In this document: piece by piece, positions 1-5,589 of the stretch
Layout of the letters: every line of letters begins with the position of its first letter
How positions within the stretch are numbered: the stretch's first letter is position 1
From: an uncultured Alistipes sp.
GTDB lineage: Bacteria > Bacteroidota > Bacteroidia > Bacteroidales > Rikenellaceae
Assembly: GCA_900770585.1 (NCBI GenBank)
Contig: CAAGKW010000387.1
Span: 1 to 5,589 of the forward strand
DNA length: 5,589 nt
Direction: 5' to 3'
Made by a program: the position numbers and the translations under genes
Notes under the pieces: generated by a model
Told to the model about the DNA's origin: nothing
Seen by the model: only the letters and a program-made list of their open reading frames with translations
Databases searched by the model: none

Positions 1-594
1 CAACAGACGGATATCGAACAGCGCCGCCGCCTCGCGCAGACGCTCCGTAACGCGGTCGTCATCGGCACTCGGCTGAGCCGATCCCGAAGGATGGTTATGA
101 ACGACAATGATTTGAGGTGCAAGCAGTTCCAGCGCGCGCTTAACCACCAAACGATGATCCACCACCGTACCCGACACGCCACCCTGACTCACGCGACGGC
201 TATCGACAATGCGGTTCGAAGCCGTGAGGTAGATCGCCCAGCACTCCTCGTGCGGCAAGCTCTCCATTCGCGGGGCAAACATTCGACGGATATCGTCGCT
301 CGACGTGATCGTCTGCACCTGCTCGCACTGCTGAGCCGCCACACGACGTCCCAACTCGGTCGCCGCCGCAATCCTCTCAGCACGACGCAGGCCCAAGCCC
401 GCCGTCATTCGCAGACGCGCAATATCGTCACCACACGCCGCCGCCAACTGACCGCCATAGGCCTCCAACAGTCGCTCGGCATCGGCCGTTGCCTCCTCGC
501 CCATCACAACCGACAGCAACTCAGCATCACTCAACGCCTCGACGCCGCGTGCTGCAATTCTTTCGCGAAGTGTCAATCCATCGCTCGTCTGCAT
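1..594 (-). CDS. radC: RadC family JAMM-domain protein (3' end cut by window edge)
   Basis: This reading frame stays open from an ATG at 594 to the window's left edge, giving 198 residues. RadC proteins are usually about 220-230 long, so only some 25-30 C-terminal residues are missing. Residues 1-85 form the helical, helix-hairpin-helix-like N-terminal part (LRERIAARGVEALSDAELL, then the TAGLGLRRAERIAAA stretch). The JPN/JAMM metalloprotease-like domain follows. The zinc motif is visible: probable Glu117, HNHPSG with His166 and His168, Ser176 and Asp179, matching HxH-x7-S-x2-D. An in-frame stop lies just upstream, so the ATG at 594 is the only sensible start; the short leader before LRERI makes the N-terminus slightly shorter than usual. 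It starts 18 bases after rnc and is probably co-transcribed with it. The old link to DNA repair is disputed for this family and the biochemical role is not settled. Family assignment is firm; function is not. Confidence 0.93.
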   Translation of the reverse strand, partial: MQTSDGLTLRERIAARGVEALSDAELLSVVMGEEATADAERLLEAYGGQLAAACGDDIARLRMTAGLGLRRAERIAAATELGRRVAAQQCEQVQTITSSDDIRRMFAPRMESLPHEECWAIYLTASNRIVDSRRVSQGGVSGTVVDHRLVVKRALELLAPQIIVVHNHPSGSAQPSADDDRVTERLREAAALFDIRLL

Positions 595-612
595 AATGTT
601 TTGATTTTAAGA

Positions 613-1395
613 TTATTGTCCCGACGCAAAACGATCGAACTCTTCGAGCAGTTGATCGCCCAGATCGTTATCCGAAATGACCTTCCAGACCGATGCCGAC
701 GCACGTTGCTCGGCCTGTTTCTTCGACTCGCCCGTGCCACGACCTACGTCCACGCCATCAATTACCACAGTCGAAAGGAACACAGGGTGATTATCCGAGT
801 AGTTCTCATCGTGCACCGTGCGGAACGTGATCGGCTGACGACTCTTCTGGCACCACTCGATCAGGCGGCTCTTGAAGTCGGTCTCCTCGGTCATCAGCTC
901 GTCAAGGTTGATATTATGACCTATCAACTCATTGATCAGTAGCCTATTAACAAAGTTGTAGCCCTTATCCAGATAGATCGCACCGATCATTGCCTCCAAC
1001 GCATCACCAAAGATATGTTTCTGCGCCAACGTACCCGACGACTGCGCAATCACGTGCTTATCCAAGCCGATCTTTACAGCCAATGCGTTCAACGATTGGC
1101 GGCTCACGATCTTCGATCGCAGCTTGGTCAGGAAGCCCTCGTCGGCCTCGGGATACTCAATGAAGATATAGTCCGACACCACCGTTTCGATCACCGCATC
1201 TCCCAGAAATTCAAGACGTTCGTTGTTGATCTGGCGGCCGTCGTCCAAAAACAAAGAAGCTGACTTGTGAACCAAAGCCAGCTTATAAAGCTCGATGTTG
1301 TCGGGGCAAATCCCAAACACATCGTCTATTATTCGGTAATATACGCTGTCGTGGCCAAAACGCCTCAAAAACGGACGACGAACAAAATCGAACAT
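613..1395 (-). CDS. rnc: Ribonuclease III
   Basis: Encodes a 260-residue double-strand-specific endoribonuclease that, in the family, matures rRNA precursors and processes mRNAs and antisense RNAs in the cytoplasm. The catalytic domain (about 20-160) carries the signature NERLEFLGDAV at 58-68 with Glu62 and Asp66, and a second metal-binding pair in GDALEAMIGAIYLD (Asp131, Glu134), so all four acidic active-site residues are present. The double-stranded RNA binding domain covers about 173-240: DFKSRLIEWCQ opens it and GESKKQAEQRASAS (222-235), with the Lys-Lys-x-Ala-Glu helix, closes it. A tail of about 20 residues follows. The start is fixed by a strong GGGGAGGTG ribosome binding site, unusual for this phylum. 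It lies 24 bases after fabF and 18 before radC in an apparent operon with acpP. Length is typical for Bacteroidota, somewhat longer than the E. coli enzyme because of the N-terminal extension and C-terminal tail. Confidence 0.98.
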   Translation of the reverse strand: MFDFVRRPFLRRFGHDSVYYRIIDDVFGICPDNIELYKLALVHKSASLFLDDGRQINNERLEFLGDAVIETVVSDYIFIEYPEADEGFLTKLRSKIVSRQSLNALAVKIGLDKHVIAQSSGTLAQKHIFGDALEAMIGAIYLDKGYNFVNRLLINELIGHNINLDELMTEETDFKSRLIEWCQKSRQPITFRTVHDENYSDNHPVFLSTVVIDGVDVGRGTGESKKQAEQRASASVWKVISDNDLGDQLLEEFDRFASGQ

Positions 1396-1400
1396 TGACG

Positions 1401-1409
1401 CACCTCCCC
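1401..1409 (-). promoter_or_regulatory. Strong Shine-Dalgarno sequence for rnc
   Basis: Reading the minus strand, GGGGAGGTG precedes the rnc ATG; the GGAGG core (1407 to 1403) is 7 bases from the start codon. It lies wholly within the 24-base fabF-rnc gap. The other complete genes here have A-rich leaders without such a motif, so this site stands out and supports the start chosen at 1395. Confidence 0.75.
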
Positions 1410-1419
1410 GACAGTTAGA

Positions 1420-2673
1420 TTACTCTGCAAATTTGCCGAACAAGATCGTCGAGTTGTGACCACCGAAACCGAACGTGTTGCTCATCGCATAACGCACGTC
1501 GCGCTTCTGTGCCTTACCCAACGTCAGATTGAATCGCTCGTCGATCTGCGGGTCAACCTCCTCGCAGTTGATCGTGGGAGGAATCACACCGCGATCAATC
1601 GCCATAATGCAAGCCAGCGCCTCAACAGCCGCCGTAGCACCCAGCAAGTGACCGGTCATCGACTTGGTCGACGAGATATTCATCTTATAGGCATTGTCGC
1701 CGAAGACCTCAGCAATACCCTTCAACTCAGCGGGATCACCCACCGGCGTCGAGGTGCCGTGAACATTGACGTAGTCAACCTCTTCGGGCTGTACACCCGC
1801 ATCCTTCAAGCAGTTGCGCATCGACAGAATTGCGCCCTTGCCTTCGGGGTGGGGAGCCGTATAGTGGTAAGCGTCGGCACTCACACCGCCACCCATCACC
1901 TCGGCATAGATCTTCGCACCGCGAGCCTTAGCGTGCTCGTACTCCTCGAAGATGAGTGCTGCGCCACCCTCACCGATAACGAAACCATCGCGATTCACAT
2001 CGAAGGGACGCGAAGCGGTCTGCGGATCGTCATTGCGGGTCGAGATAGCCTTCATTGCGCTGAAACCACCTACACTCGGCTCATTGACCGGAGCCTCCGA
2101 ACCACCCGTGATGATGATATCAGCCTTGCCCAGACGGATAGCGTCCAGCGCGCTGATCATTGCGTGGTTCGACGATGCACACGCCGAGACGGTGCAGTAG
2201 TTCGGGCCCATAAAGCCATACTTCATCGCGATGTGACCTGCGCTGATATCGGCAATCATCTTAGGAATAAAGAAAGGGCTATATCGAGGGATTAAGCCTC
2301 CCTCGACAAAGCCCTTCACTTCTTGGAAGAAAGTTTCAAGACCACCGATACCCGAGCCCCAGATAACGCCCGCCATCTCCTTGTCGATAGCGTCCAAATC
2401 GAGCGCAGCATCGGCTACTGCCTGCTGAGCGGCGATCAGTGCGAACTGGGTGTAGAGATCGTAGAGGCGAACCTCTTTACGATCGAAGTACTTGGTATAA
2501 TCGTAGTCTTTGACTTCGCACGCAAACCTCGTTTTAAATTTTTCCGCGTCGAATCGAGTAATCGGGGCTGCTCCGCTAACGCCGTTTTCGAGATTAGTGA
2601 AATATTCTTCAATATTGTGTCCCAGCGGGTTAATAGTGCCAATGCCTGTAACGACTACTCTTCTTCTTGCCAT
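1420..2673 (-). CDS. fabF: Beta-ketoacyl-[acyl-carrier-protein] synthase II
   Basis: Encodes a 417-residue condensing enzyme that joins malonyl-ACP to a growing acyl-ACP in type II fatty acid synthesis. Its thiolase fold is complete: the N-terminal VVVTGIGTINPLG motif (6-18), the nucleophile Cys165 in TVSACASSNHAM, His305 in NVHGTSTPVGD, Lys337 in SSTKSMTGH and His342, followed by the C-terminal glycine-rich NTFGFGGHN loop. The Cys-His-His triad and the full length argue for FabF over KAS III (FabH), which uses Cys-His-Asn. FabB is less likely because the sequence and the acpP-fabF pairing follow the FabF pattern. The ATG at 2673 has an A-rich leader with no Shine-Dalgarno. It lies 93 bases after acpP, its protein partner, and 24 before rnc. 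Transcription probably comes from the promoter upstream of acpP. Nothing appears broken or unusual. Confidence 0.98.
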   Translation of the reverse strand: MARRRVVVTGIGTINPLGHNIEEYFTNLENGVSGAAPITRFDAEKFKTRFACEVKDYDYTKYFDRKEVRLYDLYTQFALIAAQQAVADAALDLDAIDKEMAGVIWGSGIGGLETFFQEVKGFVEGGLIPRYSPFFIPKMIADISAGHIAMKYGFMGPNYCTVSACASSNHAMISALDAIRLGKADIIITGGSEAPVNEPSVGGFSAMKAISTRNDDPQTASRPFDVNRDGFVIGEGGAALIFEEYEHAKARGAKIYAEVMGGGVSADAYHYTAPHPEGKGAILSMRNCLKDAGVQPEEVDYVNVHGTSTPVGDPAELKGIAEVFGDNAYKMNISSTKSMTGHLLGATAAVEALACIMAIDRGVIPPTINCEEVDPQIDERFNLTLGKAQKRDVRYAMSNTFGFGGHNSTILFGKFAE

Positions 2674-2731
2674 AATATGTGGTTTAAGGTTAAAACTCTG
2701 CTCCCTTACGCGGGGGCGTGGTCGTGTGCGA

Positions 2732-2759
2732 AATCGCGCGTTGTTAAATTGTCGCGATT
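2732..2759 (-). other. Small hairpin in the acpP-fabF gap
   Basis: The acpP-fabF gap contains a perfect 7-base inverted repeat, AATCGCG (2732-2738) and CGCGATT (2753-2759), with a 14-base loop. In the minus-strand transcript it would form just after the acpP stop codon. No run of U follows, so it does not look like a complete intrinsic terminator. It could stabilise the acpP mRNA 3' end or lower fabF output relative to acpP, but this is inference from position only; a stem this short could also occur by chance. Confidence 0.4.
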
Positions 2760-2766
2760 ACGAGAA

Positions 2767-3003
2767 TTAGTTCTTCTTCTCCTCGATGTACGAGATAGCG
2801 TCACCAACGGTAGCGATCTTCTCAGCGTCCTCATCGGGAATCTGAATGTCGAATGCCTTCTCGAACTCCATAATGAGCTCAACGGTATCGAGCGAATCAG
2901 CACCGAGGTGGTTGGTAAAGCTTGCTTCGGGTACTACCTCCTCAGCCTTAACGCCAAGCTTATCAACGATAATCTCGACAACTTTGTTTGCAACTTCTGA
3001 CAT
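2767..3003 (-). CDS. acpP: Acyl carrier protein
   Basis: Encodes a 78-residue acidic acyl carrier protein, the usual size. Ser37 in [10 protein letters not shown] is the attachment site for 4'-phosphopantetheine, which tethers acyl intermediates during fatty acid synthesis in the cytoplasm. The four-helix pattern is recognisable: helix 1 at about 3-16 ([14 protein letters not shown]), the loop to Ser37, helix 2 at about 37-51 ([15 protein letters not shown]) and a C-terminal helix ending in EEKKN. The ATG at 3003 (MSEVANK) is preferred over an in-frame TTG three codons upstream at 3012, since ACPs normally begin this way. First gene of the acpP-fabF-rnc-radC run, with its own probable promoter about 70-100 bases upstream. 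Fatty acid synthesis is the likely role because fabF follows directly; nothing suggests a specialised polyketide carrier. Confidence 0.98.
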   Translation of the reverse strand: MSEVANKVVEIIVDKLGVKAEEVVPEASFTNHLGADSLDTVELIMEFEKAFDIQIPDEDAEKIATVGDAISYIEEKKN

Positions 3004-3066
3004 AACTTTCAAATTTTAGTTAAACAATATTTAAACTGTAATTTTTCTTCAATTCAAAAGATGAAT

Positions 3067-3101
3067 TTTGCGCAAAAGTAACACTTTTTTTATTACTTTT
3101 G
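3067..3101 (+). promoter_or_regulatory. Probable promoter for purN-pepE
   Basis: On the plus strand an exact TAnnTTTG -7 box (TACTTTTG, 3094-3101) is preceded by TTTG (3067-3070) with a 23-base spacer, at the upper limit of the known range. Transcription would start near 3107-3110, about 50 bases before purN. It overlaps the acpP promoter almost fully on the opposite strand. Confidence 0.6.
3073..3101. repeat. 9-base perfect inverted repeat at the divergent promoters
   Basis: CAAAAGTAA (3073-3081) and TTACTTTTG (3093-3101) are perfect reverse complements around an 11-base centre that includes a run of seven T. The flanks continue the symmetry with TTTG (3067-3070) and CAAA (3103-3106), out of register by one base. 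The arms are the two opposed -7 boxes, so the symmetry is explained by mirror-image promoters, but it could also be bound by a dimeric regulator. Confidence 0.8.
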
Positions 3102-3106
3102 ACAAA
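3073..3106 (-). promoter_or_regulatory. Probable promoter for acpP-fabF-rnc-radC
   Basis: On the minus strand an exact Bacteroidota -7 box TAnnTTTG (TACTTTTG, 3080 to 3073) is preceded by TTTG (3106 to 3103) with a 22-base spacer, within the loose spacing reported for this sigma factor class (TTG-N17-23-TAnnTTTG in Flavobacterium). Transcription would start near 3066, leaving a leader of about 60 bases before acpP. Prediction rests on motif match and position only. Confidence 0.65.
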
Positions 3107-3159
3107 TCATTGAAGAAATTTGCAGGTTTTACCCTCATTTTATACACAAACGATTGACA

Positions 3160-3732
3160 ATGAATAACATAGCCATTTTTGCCTCGGGAAAGGGTTCCAA
3201 TATGGCACAAATTACCCGAAGATTCGAACAATCTGAGAGCATTTCGGTGCGCTTAGTCGTGGCTTCACGCGCCTCTGCGGGCGTTTTGGAGCACGCTAAG
3301 AGTCTCGGCGTCGAATCGGTCATTTTTACCAAAAACGACCTCGCCTCGCCCGAAACTCTGCTCACAGAACTTCGCGCACGAAATATCGAGTGGCTCGTTT
3401 TGGCGGGCTGGTTGTTGCTCCTGCCGGCCGAAATTATCGAGGCTTATCGTGGTCGAATCATCAATGTTCACCCCTCGCTTTTGCCCGAATTTGGCGGTCG
3501 CGGAATGTTCGGCCACCACGTTCACGAGGCGGTGATTGCGGCGGGTCGCACCCGTAGCGGCATCACGATCCACCTTGTCGATGAGCACTACGATCAAGGC
3601 TCGATTCTTGCTCAATTCGAATGCGAGGTGCTGCCCGACGACACTCCGCAGACGCTCGAAGCCAAGATTCACGAGCTCGAATATCGTCACTATCCCGAAC
3701 AGATCGAAAAACTAATTCTAAAACATCAATAA
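3160..3732 (+). CDS. purN: Phosphoribosylglycinamide formyltransferase (GAR transformylase)
   Basis: Encodes a 190-residue enzyme that transfers a formyl group from 10-formyltetrahydrofolate to glycinamide ribonucleotide in de novo purine synthesis. The phosphate-binding loop FASGKGSN lies at 7-14. The folate and catalytic region carries Asn102 and His104 in INVHPSLLP, His138 in GITIHLV and Asp145 in EHYDQG, equivalent to the E. coli Asn106, His108, His137 and Asp144. Between His104 and His138 the loop FGGRGMFGHHVHEAV is about five residues longer than in E. coli as I remember that sequence. The C-terminus is shorter than the E. coli enzyme (about 212 residues). The ATG at 3160 (MNNIAIF) is preferred over an in-frame TTG two codons upstream. 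It diverges from acpP, and pepE begins 2 bases after its stop, so the two are probably co-transcribed. No other purine genes are in the window. Confidence 0.97.
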   Translation: MNNIAIFASGKGSNMAQITRRFEQSESISVRLVVASRASAGVLEHAKSLGVESVIFTKNDLASPETLLTELRARNIEWLVLAGWLLLLPAEIIEAYRGRIINVHPSLLPEFGGRGMFGHHVHEAVIAAGRTRSGITIHLVDEHYDQGSILAQFECEVLPDDTPQTLEAKIHELEYRHYPEQIEKLILKHQ

Positions 3733-3734
3733 TT

Positions 3735-4436
3735 ATGCGACTTCTTTTAATTAGCAACTCAACCAACGCAGGCGAACCCTACCTGCAATACCCTATGCCC
3801 CAGATTGGCGACTTCTTGAAGGGCATCACCGAGATCGTCTTTGTACCCTACGCTGCCGTAACCTTCTCATATGCCGAGTATGAGGCTAAGGTCCAGAAGC
3901 GTTTCGACGAGCTGGGTATCCGCGTTCGTTCGGTACACTGCTCGAAGAACCCTGCAAAGATGATCCGCGAGGCGCAGGCAATCTGCGTGGGTGGCGGCAA
4001 CACCTTCGCACTGACCCGCAAGATGCAGCAGCAGGGTCTGATGACCGCCATCAAGAACAAGATCGCAAAGGGCACTCCCTACGTAGGTTGGAGCGCAGGC
4101 AGCAACGTAACCTGCCCCACGATCTGCACCACAAATGATATGCCCATCGTTGAGCCCGAGTCGTTCAAAGCGATCGGTGCGGTGCGTTTCCAGATCAACC
4201 CCCACTACCTCGACGCCAATCCCGAAGGTCACGCTGGCGAGACCCGCGAACAGCGTATCTTGGAGTACATCGAGGCTAATCCGCGTCGCTATGTCGTAGG
4301 TTTGCGCGAGGGTTGTATGCTGCGCGTCGAGGGCGACAAGATGGAGCTGATCGGCAACCGTCCGATGCGTATCTTCAAGAAGGGCATCGAGATTTACGAG
4401 GTCAATGCCGGTGACGACCTGTCGTTCCTGATGTAA
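3735..4436 (+). CDS. pepE: Alpha-aspartyl dipeptidase (peptidase E, family S51)
   Basis: Encodes a 233-residue serine peptidase; the family cleaves dipeptides with N-terminal aspartate in the cytoplasm. The nucleophile elbow GWSAGSN places Ser120, with Asp135 and His157 (NPHYLD) completing the triad at the same numbers as Salmonella PepE. VGGGNTFAL (85-93) is another conserved S51 motif, and HAGETREQRI (about 165-174) is typical of the family. The start at 3735 (MRLLLISNS) aligns with the family N-terminus; a longer in-frame version reaching back into purN is not credible. It follows purN by 2 bases, though no metabolic link is obvious; the dipeptidase may simply salvage aspartate. Codon use looks optimised: after codon 2, every arginine codon I checked is CGC or CGT and lysine is nearly all AAG, unlike purN, which suggests high expression. 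A hairpin follows the stop codon. Confidence 0.97.
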   Translation: MRLLLISNSTNAGEPYLQYPMPQIGDFLKGITEIVFVPYAAVTFSYAEYEAKVQKRFDELGIRVRSVHCSKNPAKMIREAQAICVGGGNTFALTRKMQQQGLMTAIKNKIAKGTPYVGWSAGSNVTCPTICTTNDMPIVEPESFKAIGAVRFQINPHYLDANPEGHAGETREQRILEYIEANPRRYVVGLREGCMLRVEGDKMELIGNRPMRIFKKGIEIYEVNAGDDLSFLM

Positions 4437-4455
4437 TCGTCATCCTCAGATTTTG

Positions 4456-4510
4456 ACACACGGTGGCGGATTTGGGCACTATCGCCCCGTCACCGTGTGT
4501 TTATCTATTC
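4456..4510 (+). terminator. Probable rho-independent terminator after pepE
   Basis: ACACACGGTG (4456-4465) and CACCGTGTGT (4491-4500) form a perfect 10-base stem. It can extend inwards by about four more pairs (one G-U) to leave a loop of about 17 bases. TTTATCTATT follows, a weak U-rich tail. It begins 20 bases after the pepE stop and would end the purN-pepE transcript. The interrupted U run makes partial read-through into yraN possible. No T run flanks the other side, so it looks one-directional. Confidence 0.65.
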
Positions 4511-4532
4511 ACAAAAAACAGCGTGGCGAACG

Positions 4533-4898
4533 ATGAACATAAAATATAATATAGGTATGGAGGGCGAGGAGGCCGCAGCCGAGTGGCTCAGGGCGAATGG
4601 CTACGAGATTCTCTATCGCAATTGGCGCAGCGGTCGCTACGAGCTGGACATTGTGGCAACGAGCTTCGATCGAATCCACTTCGTGGAGGTCAAAACTCGT
4701 AAGGCGGGAGGCTTAACATCGCCCGAGGAGGCCATCGATCGCAACAAGCAAAAGACATTAAAACGCGCAGCCTCATTGTTTTTAGCCACTTATGATGTAT
4801 CTTTGGAGCCACAATTCGACCTTATAGCGGTCGATCGCTGGCCCGACGGGCAACTCGATGTGCGTTACGTACCCGATGTTGTAGAGTTCGGCTGGTAG
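4533..4898 (+). CDS. yraN: YraN / UPF0102 family nuclease-like protein
   Basis: Encodes a small soluble protein of 121 residues, normal for the family. The restriction-endonuclease-like core is clear: Glu12 in GMEGEEAAAEWL, the helix into GYEILYRNWR (23-32), then Glu37 and Asp39 in RYELDIVA and Glu52-x-Lys54 in HFVEVKTR. This E-x-D ... E-x-K pattern is the presumed metal-dependent nuclease site of the PD-(D/E)XK type. The usual GEIDLI is here YELDIV, a mild variation. A cellular role has not been firmly established for the family; links to DNA processing or uptake are tentative. The ATG at 4533 is preferred because an in-frame GTG at 4497 sits inside the hairpin after pepE. A further in-frame ATG at 4557 is possible but would drop conserved-looking N-terminal residues. 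waaA starts 30 bases after its stop. Confidence 0.92.
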   Translation: MNIKYNIGMEGEEAAAEWLRANGYEILYRNWRSGRYELDIVATSFDRIHFVEVKTRKAGGLTSPEEAIDRNKQKTLKRAASLFLATYDVSLEPQFDLIAVDRWPDGQLDVRYVPDVVEFGW

Positions 4899-4917
4899 AG
4901 TTAATTGGTTGGCAAAC

Positions 4918-4923
4918 AGGGAG
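4918..4923 (+). promoter_or_regulatory. Shine-Dalgarno-like site for waaA
   Basis: AGGGAG precedes the waaA ATG at 4929, with its GGAG core (4920-4923) 5 bases away. It is the second purine-rich ribosome binding site in the window and supports that start. Confidence 0.5.
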
Positions 4924-4928
4924 ATAAT

Positions 4929-5589
4929 ATGTTATTATACAGTTTGGGTATAGCGGCCTACACGGCCGCAATCAAGGCCGTCGCACCGTGGAAACCGAAG
5001 GCTCAGAAATGGGTCGAGGGTCGTCGCGGAATTTTCGAGCGCTTGCAGGCTACGGTCGGGGCTTCGGATAAGCCCGTCGTGTGGATTCACGCCTCGTCGC
5101 TCGGCGAGTTCGAGCAGGGTCGCCCCGTGATCGAAGCAATCCACGAACGCTATCCCCAATACCGAATCCTGCTGACATTCTTCTCGCCCTCGGGCTACGA
5201 GATCCGCAAGGATTTTCCGGCAGCCGATTGGGTCTTCTACCTGCCTGCCGACACCCCTCGCAACGTGCGTCGTTTCCTCGACATCGTGCGCCCCGAGGTG
5301 GCCGTTTTTGTCAAGTACGACTATTGGCTCAACTATCTTAAAGAGCTGCGCCAGCGCAAGATACGCAGTTATATCTTCTCGTCACTGTTCCGCCGCAACT
5401 CGATCTTCTTCAAGCCGTGGGGAGGTGCGTTCCGCCGTGCGCTGACCACCTTCGAACTGATCTTCGTGCAGAACGAGGAGTCGAAACGCCTGCTCGCAGA
5501 GATCGGATTCGACAATGCTATTGTGGCTGGTGACACCCGATTCGAGCGCGCTGAGGCACTGCCCGCTGAGGCGTCGCGCTACCCGCTCA
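4929..5589 (+). CDS. waaA: 3-deoxy-D-manno-octulosonic acid (Kdo) transferase, 5' part only
   Basis: The first 220 codons of a GT30-family glycosyltransferase (also called KdtA), open to the right window edge; the family is about 400-430 residues, so roughly half is present. It transfers Kdo from CMP-Kdo to lipid A precursor at the inner face of the cytoplasmic membrane. The N-terminus (LLYSLGIAAYTAAIKAVAPW, 2-21) is a weakly hydrophobic segment in the place of the usual membrane anchor. The catalytic region is WIHASSLGEFEQGRP (52-66) with the probable general base Glu60, the same number as in E. coli. FFSPSGYEI (84-92) and the YLPADTPRNVRRFLDIVRPE block (104-123) are typical of the N-terminal domain. 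KYDYWLNYL (129-137) replaces the proteobacterial ETELWPN-like motif, as I recall for Bacteroidota homologues. The CMP-Kdo-binding C-terminal domain lies outside the window, so intactness cannot be judged. Confidence 0.95.
   Translation, partial: MLLYSLGIAAYTAAIKAVAPWKPKAQKWVEGRRGIFERLQATVGASDKPVVWIHASSLGEFEQGRPVIEAIHERYPQYRILLTFFSPSGYEIRKDFPAADWVFYLPADTPRNVRRFLDIVRPEVAVFVKYDYWLNYLKELRQRKIRSYIFSSLFRRNSIFFKPWGGAFRRALTTFELIFVQNEESKRLLAEIGFDNAIVAGDTRFERAEALPAEASRYPL

Noticed and set aside
1..594. Truncated radC as a pseudogene
   Set aside because: The frame is open to the window edge and retains the full JAMM motif; the missing C-terminus is explained by the window boundary.
91..942. Long plus-strand reading frame (283 codons) antisense to radC and rnc
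   Set aside because: It spans two clearly identified genes and their gap on the other strand. The product is a low-complexity Arg/His/Leu/Thr mix with no recognisable family, as expected of an antisense shadow.
1456..2295. Long plus-strand reading frame (279 codons) antisense to fabF
   Set aside because: It lies entirely opposite a full-length fabF with all catalytic residues; its translation shows no family features.
2323..3000. Plus-strand frame opposite the fabF start and acpP
   Set aside because: It crosses two real genes and their intergenic gap on the opposite strand and has no recognisable domain.
3004..3012. TTG start giving acpP three extra residues
   Set aside because: The ATG at 3003 gives the canonical 78-residue ACP starting MSEVANK; the TTG has no supporting signal.
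3154..3159. TTG start giving purN two extra residues
   Set aside because: The ATG at 3160 places the first beta strand and the GKGSN loop at the usual distance from the N-terminus.
4497..4532. GTG start extending yraN by 12 residues
   Set aside because: It falls inside the right arm of the terminator-like hairpin, and the added residues do not resemble the family; the ATG at 4533 gives a normal length.
1..5589. A novel defence, mobile or biosynthetic system
   Set aside because: Every complete gene matches a core bacterial family with intact active sites. There are no transposase or integrase genes, no direct-repeat arrays and no foreign-looking segment.

Overview
The window is a compact stretch of housekeeping genes from a Bacteroidota chromosome, most likely order Bacteroidales. 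Four things point there: the divergent acpP-fabF-rnc / purN arrangement, which is familiar in that phylum; two exact TAnnTTTG -7 boxes between acpP and purN; mostly A-rich leaders without Shine-Dalgarno sequences; and protein signatures such as the PurN loop and the KdtA FFSPSGYE segment. With G+C at roughly half and CGY-rich codon use, an Alistipes/Rikenellaceae-like genome is a reasonable guess, but the sequence alone does not settle the genus.

Left half, minus strand (read from about 3066 down to 1): acpP (acyl carrier protein), fabF (beta-ketoacyl-ACP synthase II), rnc (ribonuclease III) and radC (JAMM-domain RadC family, cut by the window edge). All have the same orientation with gaps of 93, 24 and 18 bases, so they probably form one operon. 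ACP carries the growing acyl chain that FabF elongates; RNase III and RadC are RNA/DNA-related passengers.

Centre (3004-3159): a 156-base divergent control region. It holds a mirror-image pair of Bacteroidota-type promoters that overlap almost completely, one firing towards acpP and one towards purN.

Right half, plus strand: purN (GAR transformylase) and pepE (aspartyl dipeptidase) are separated by 2 bases. A strong hairpin, probably a terminator, follows. Then come yraN (UPF0102 nuclease-like protein) and the first 220 codons of waaA/kdtA (Kdo transferase), which runs off the right edge. Kdo transferase implies a Gram-negative envelope with lipid A.

Every gene belongs to a known family and its key catalytic residues are present. 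I found no mobile element, CRISPR array, tRNA or rRNA, and no sign of an undescribed system. The observations most worth a second look are regulatory: the overlapping divergent promoters, the unusually strong Shine-Dalgarno sequence before rnc, and two hairpins in gene gaps.
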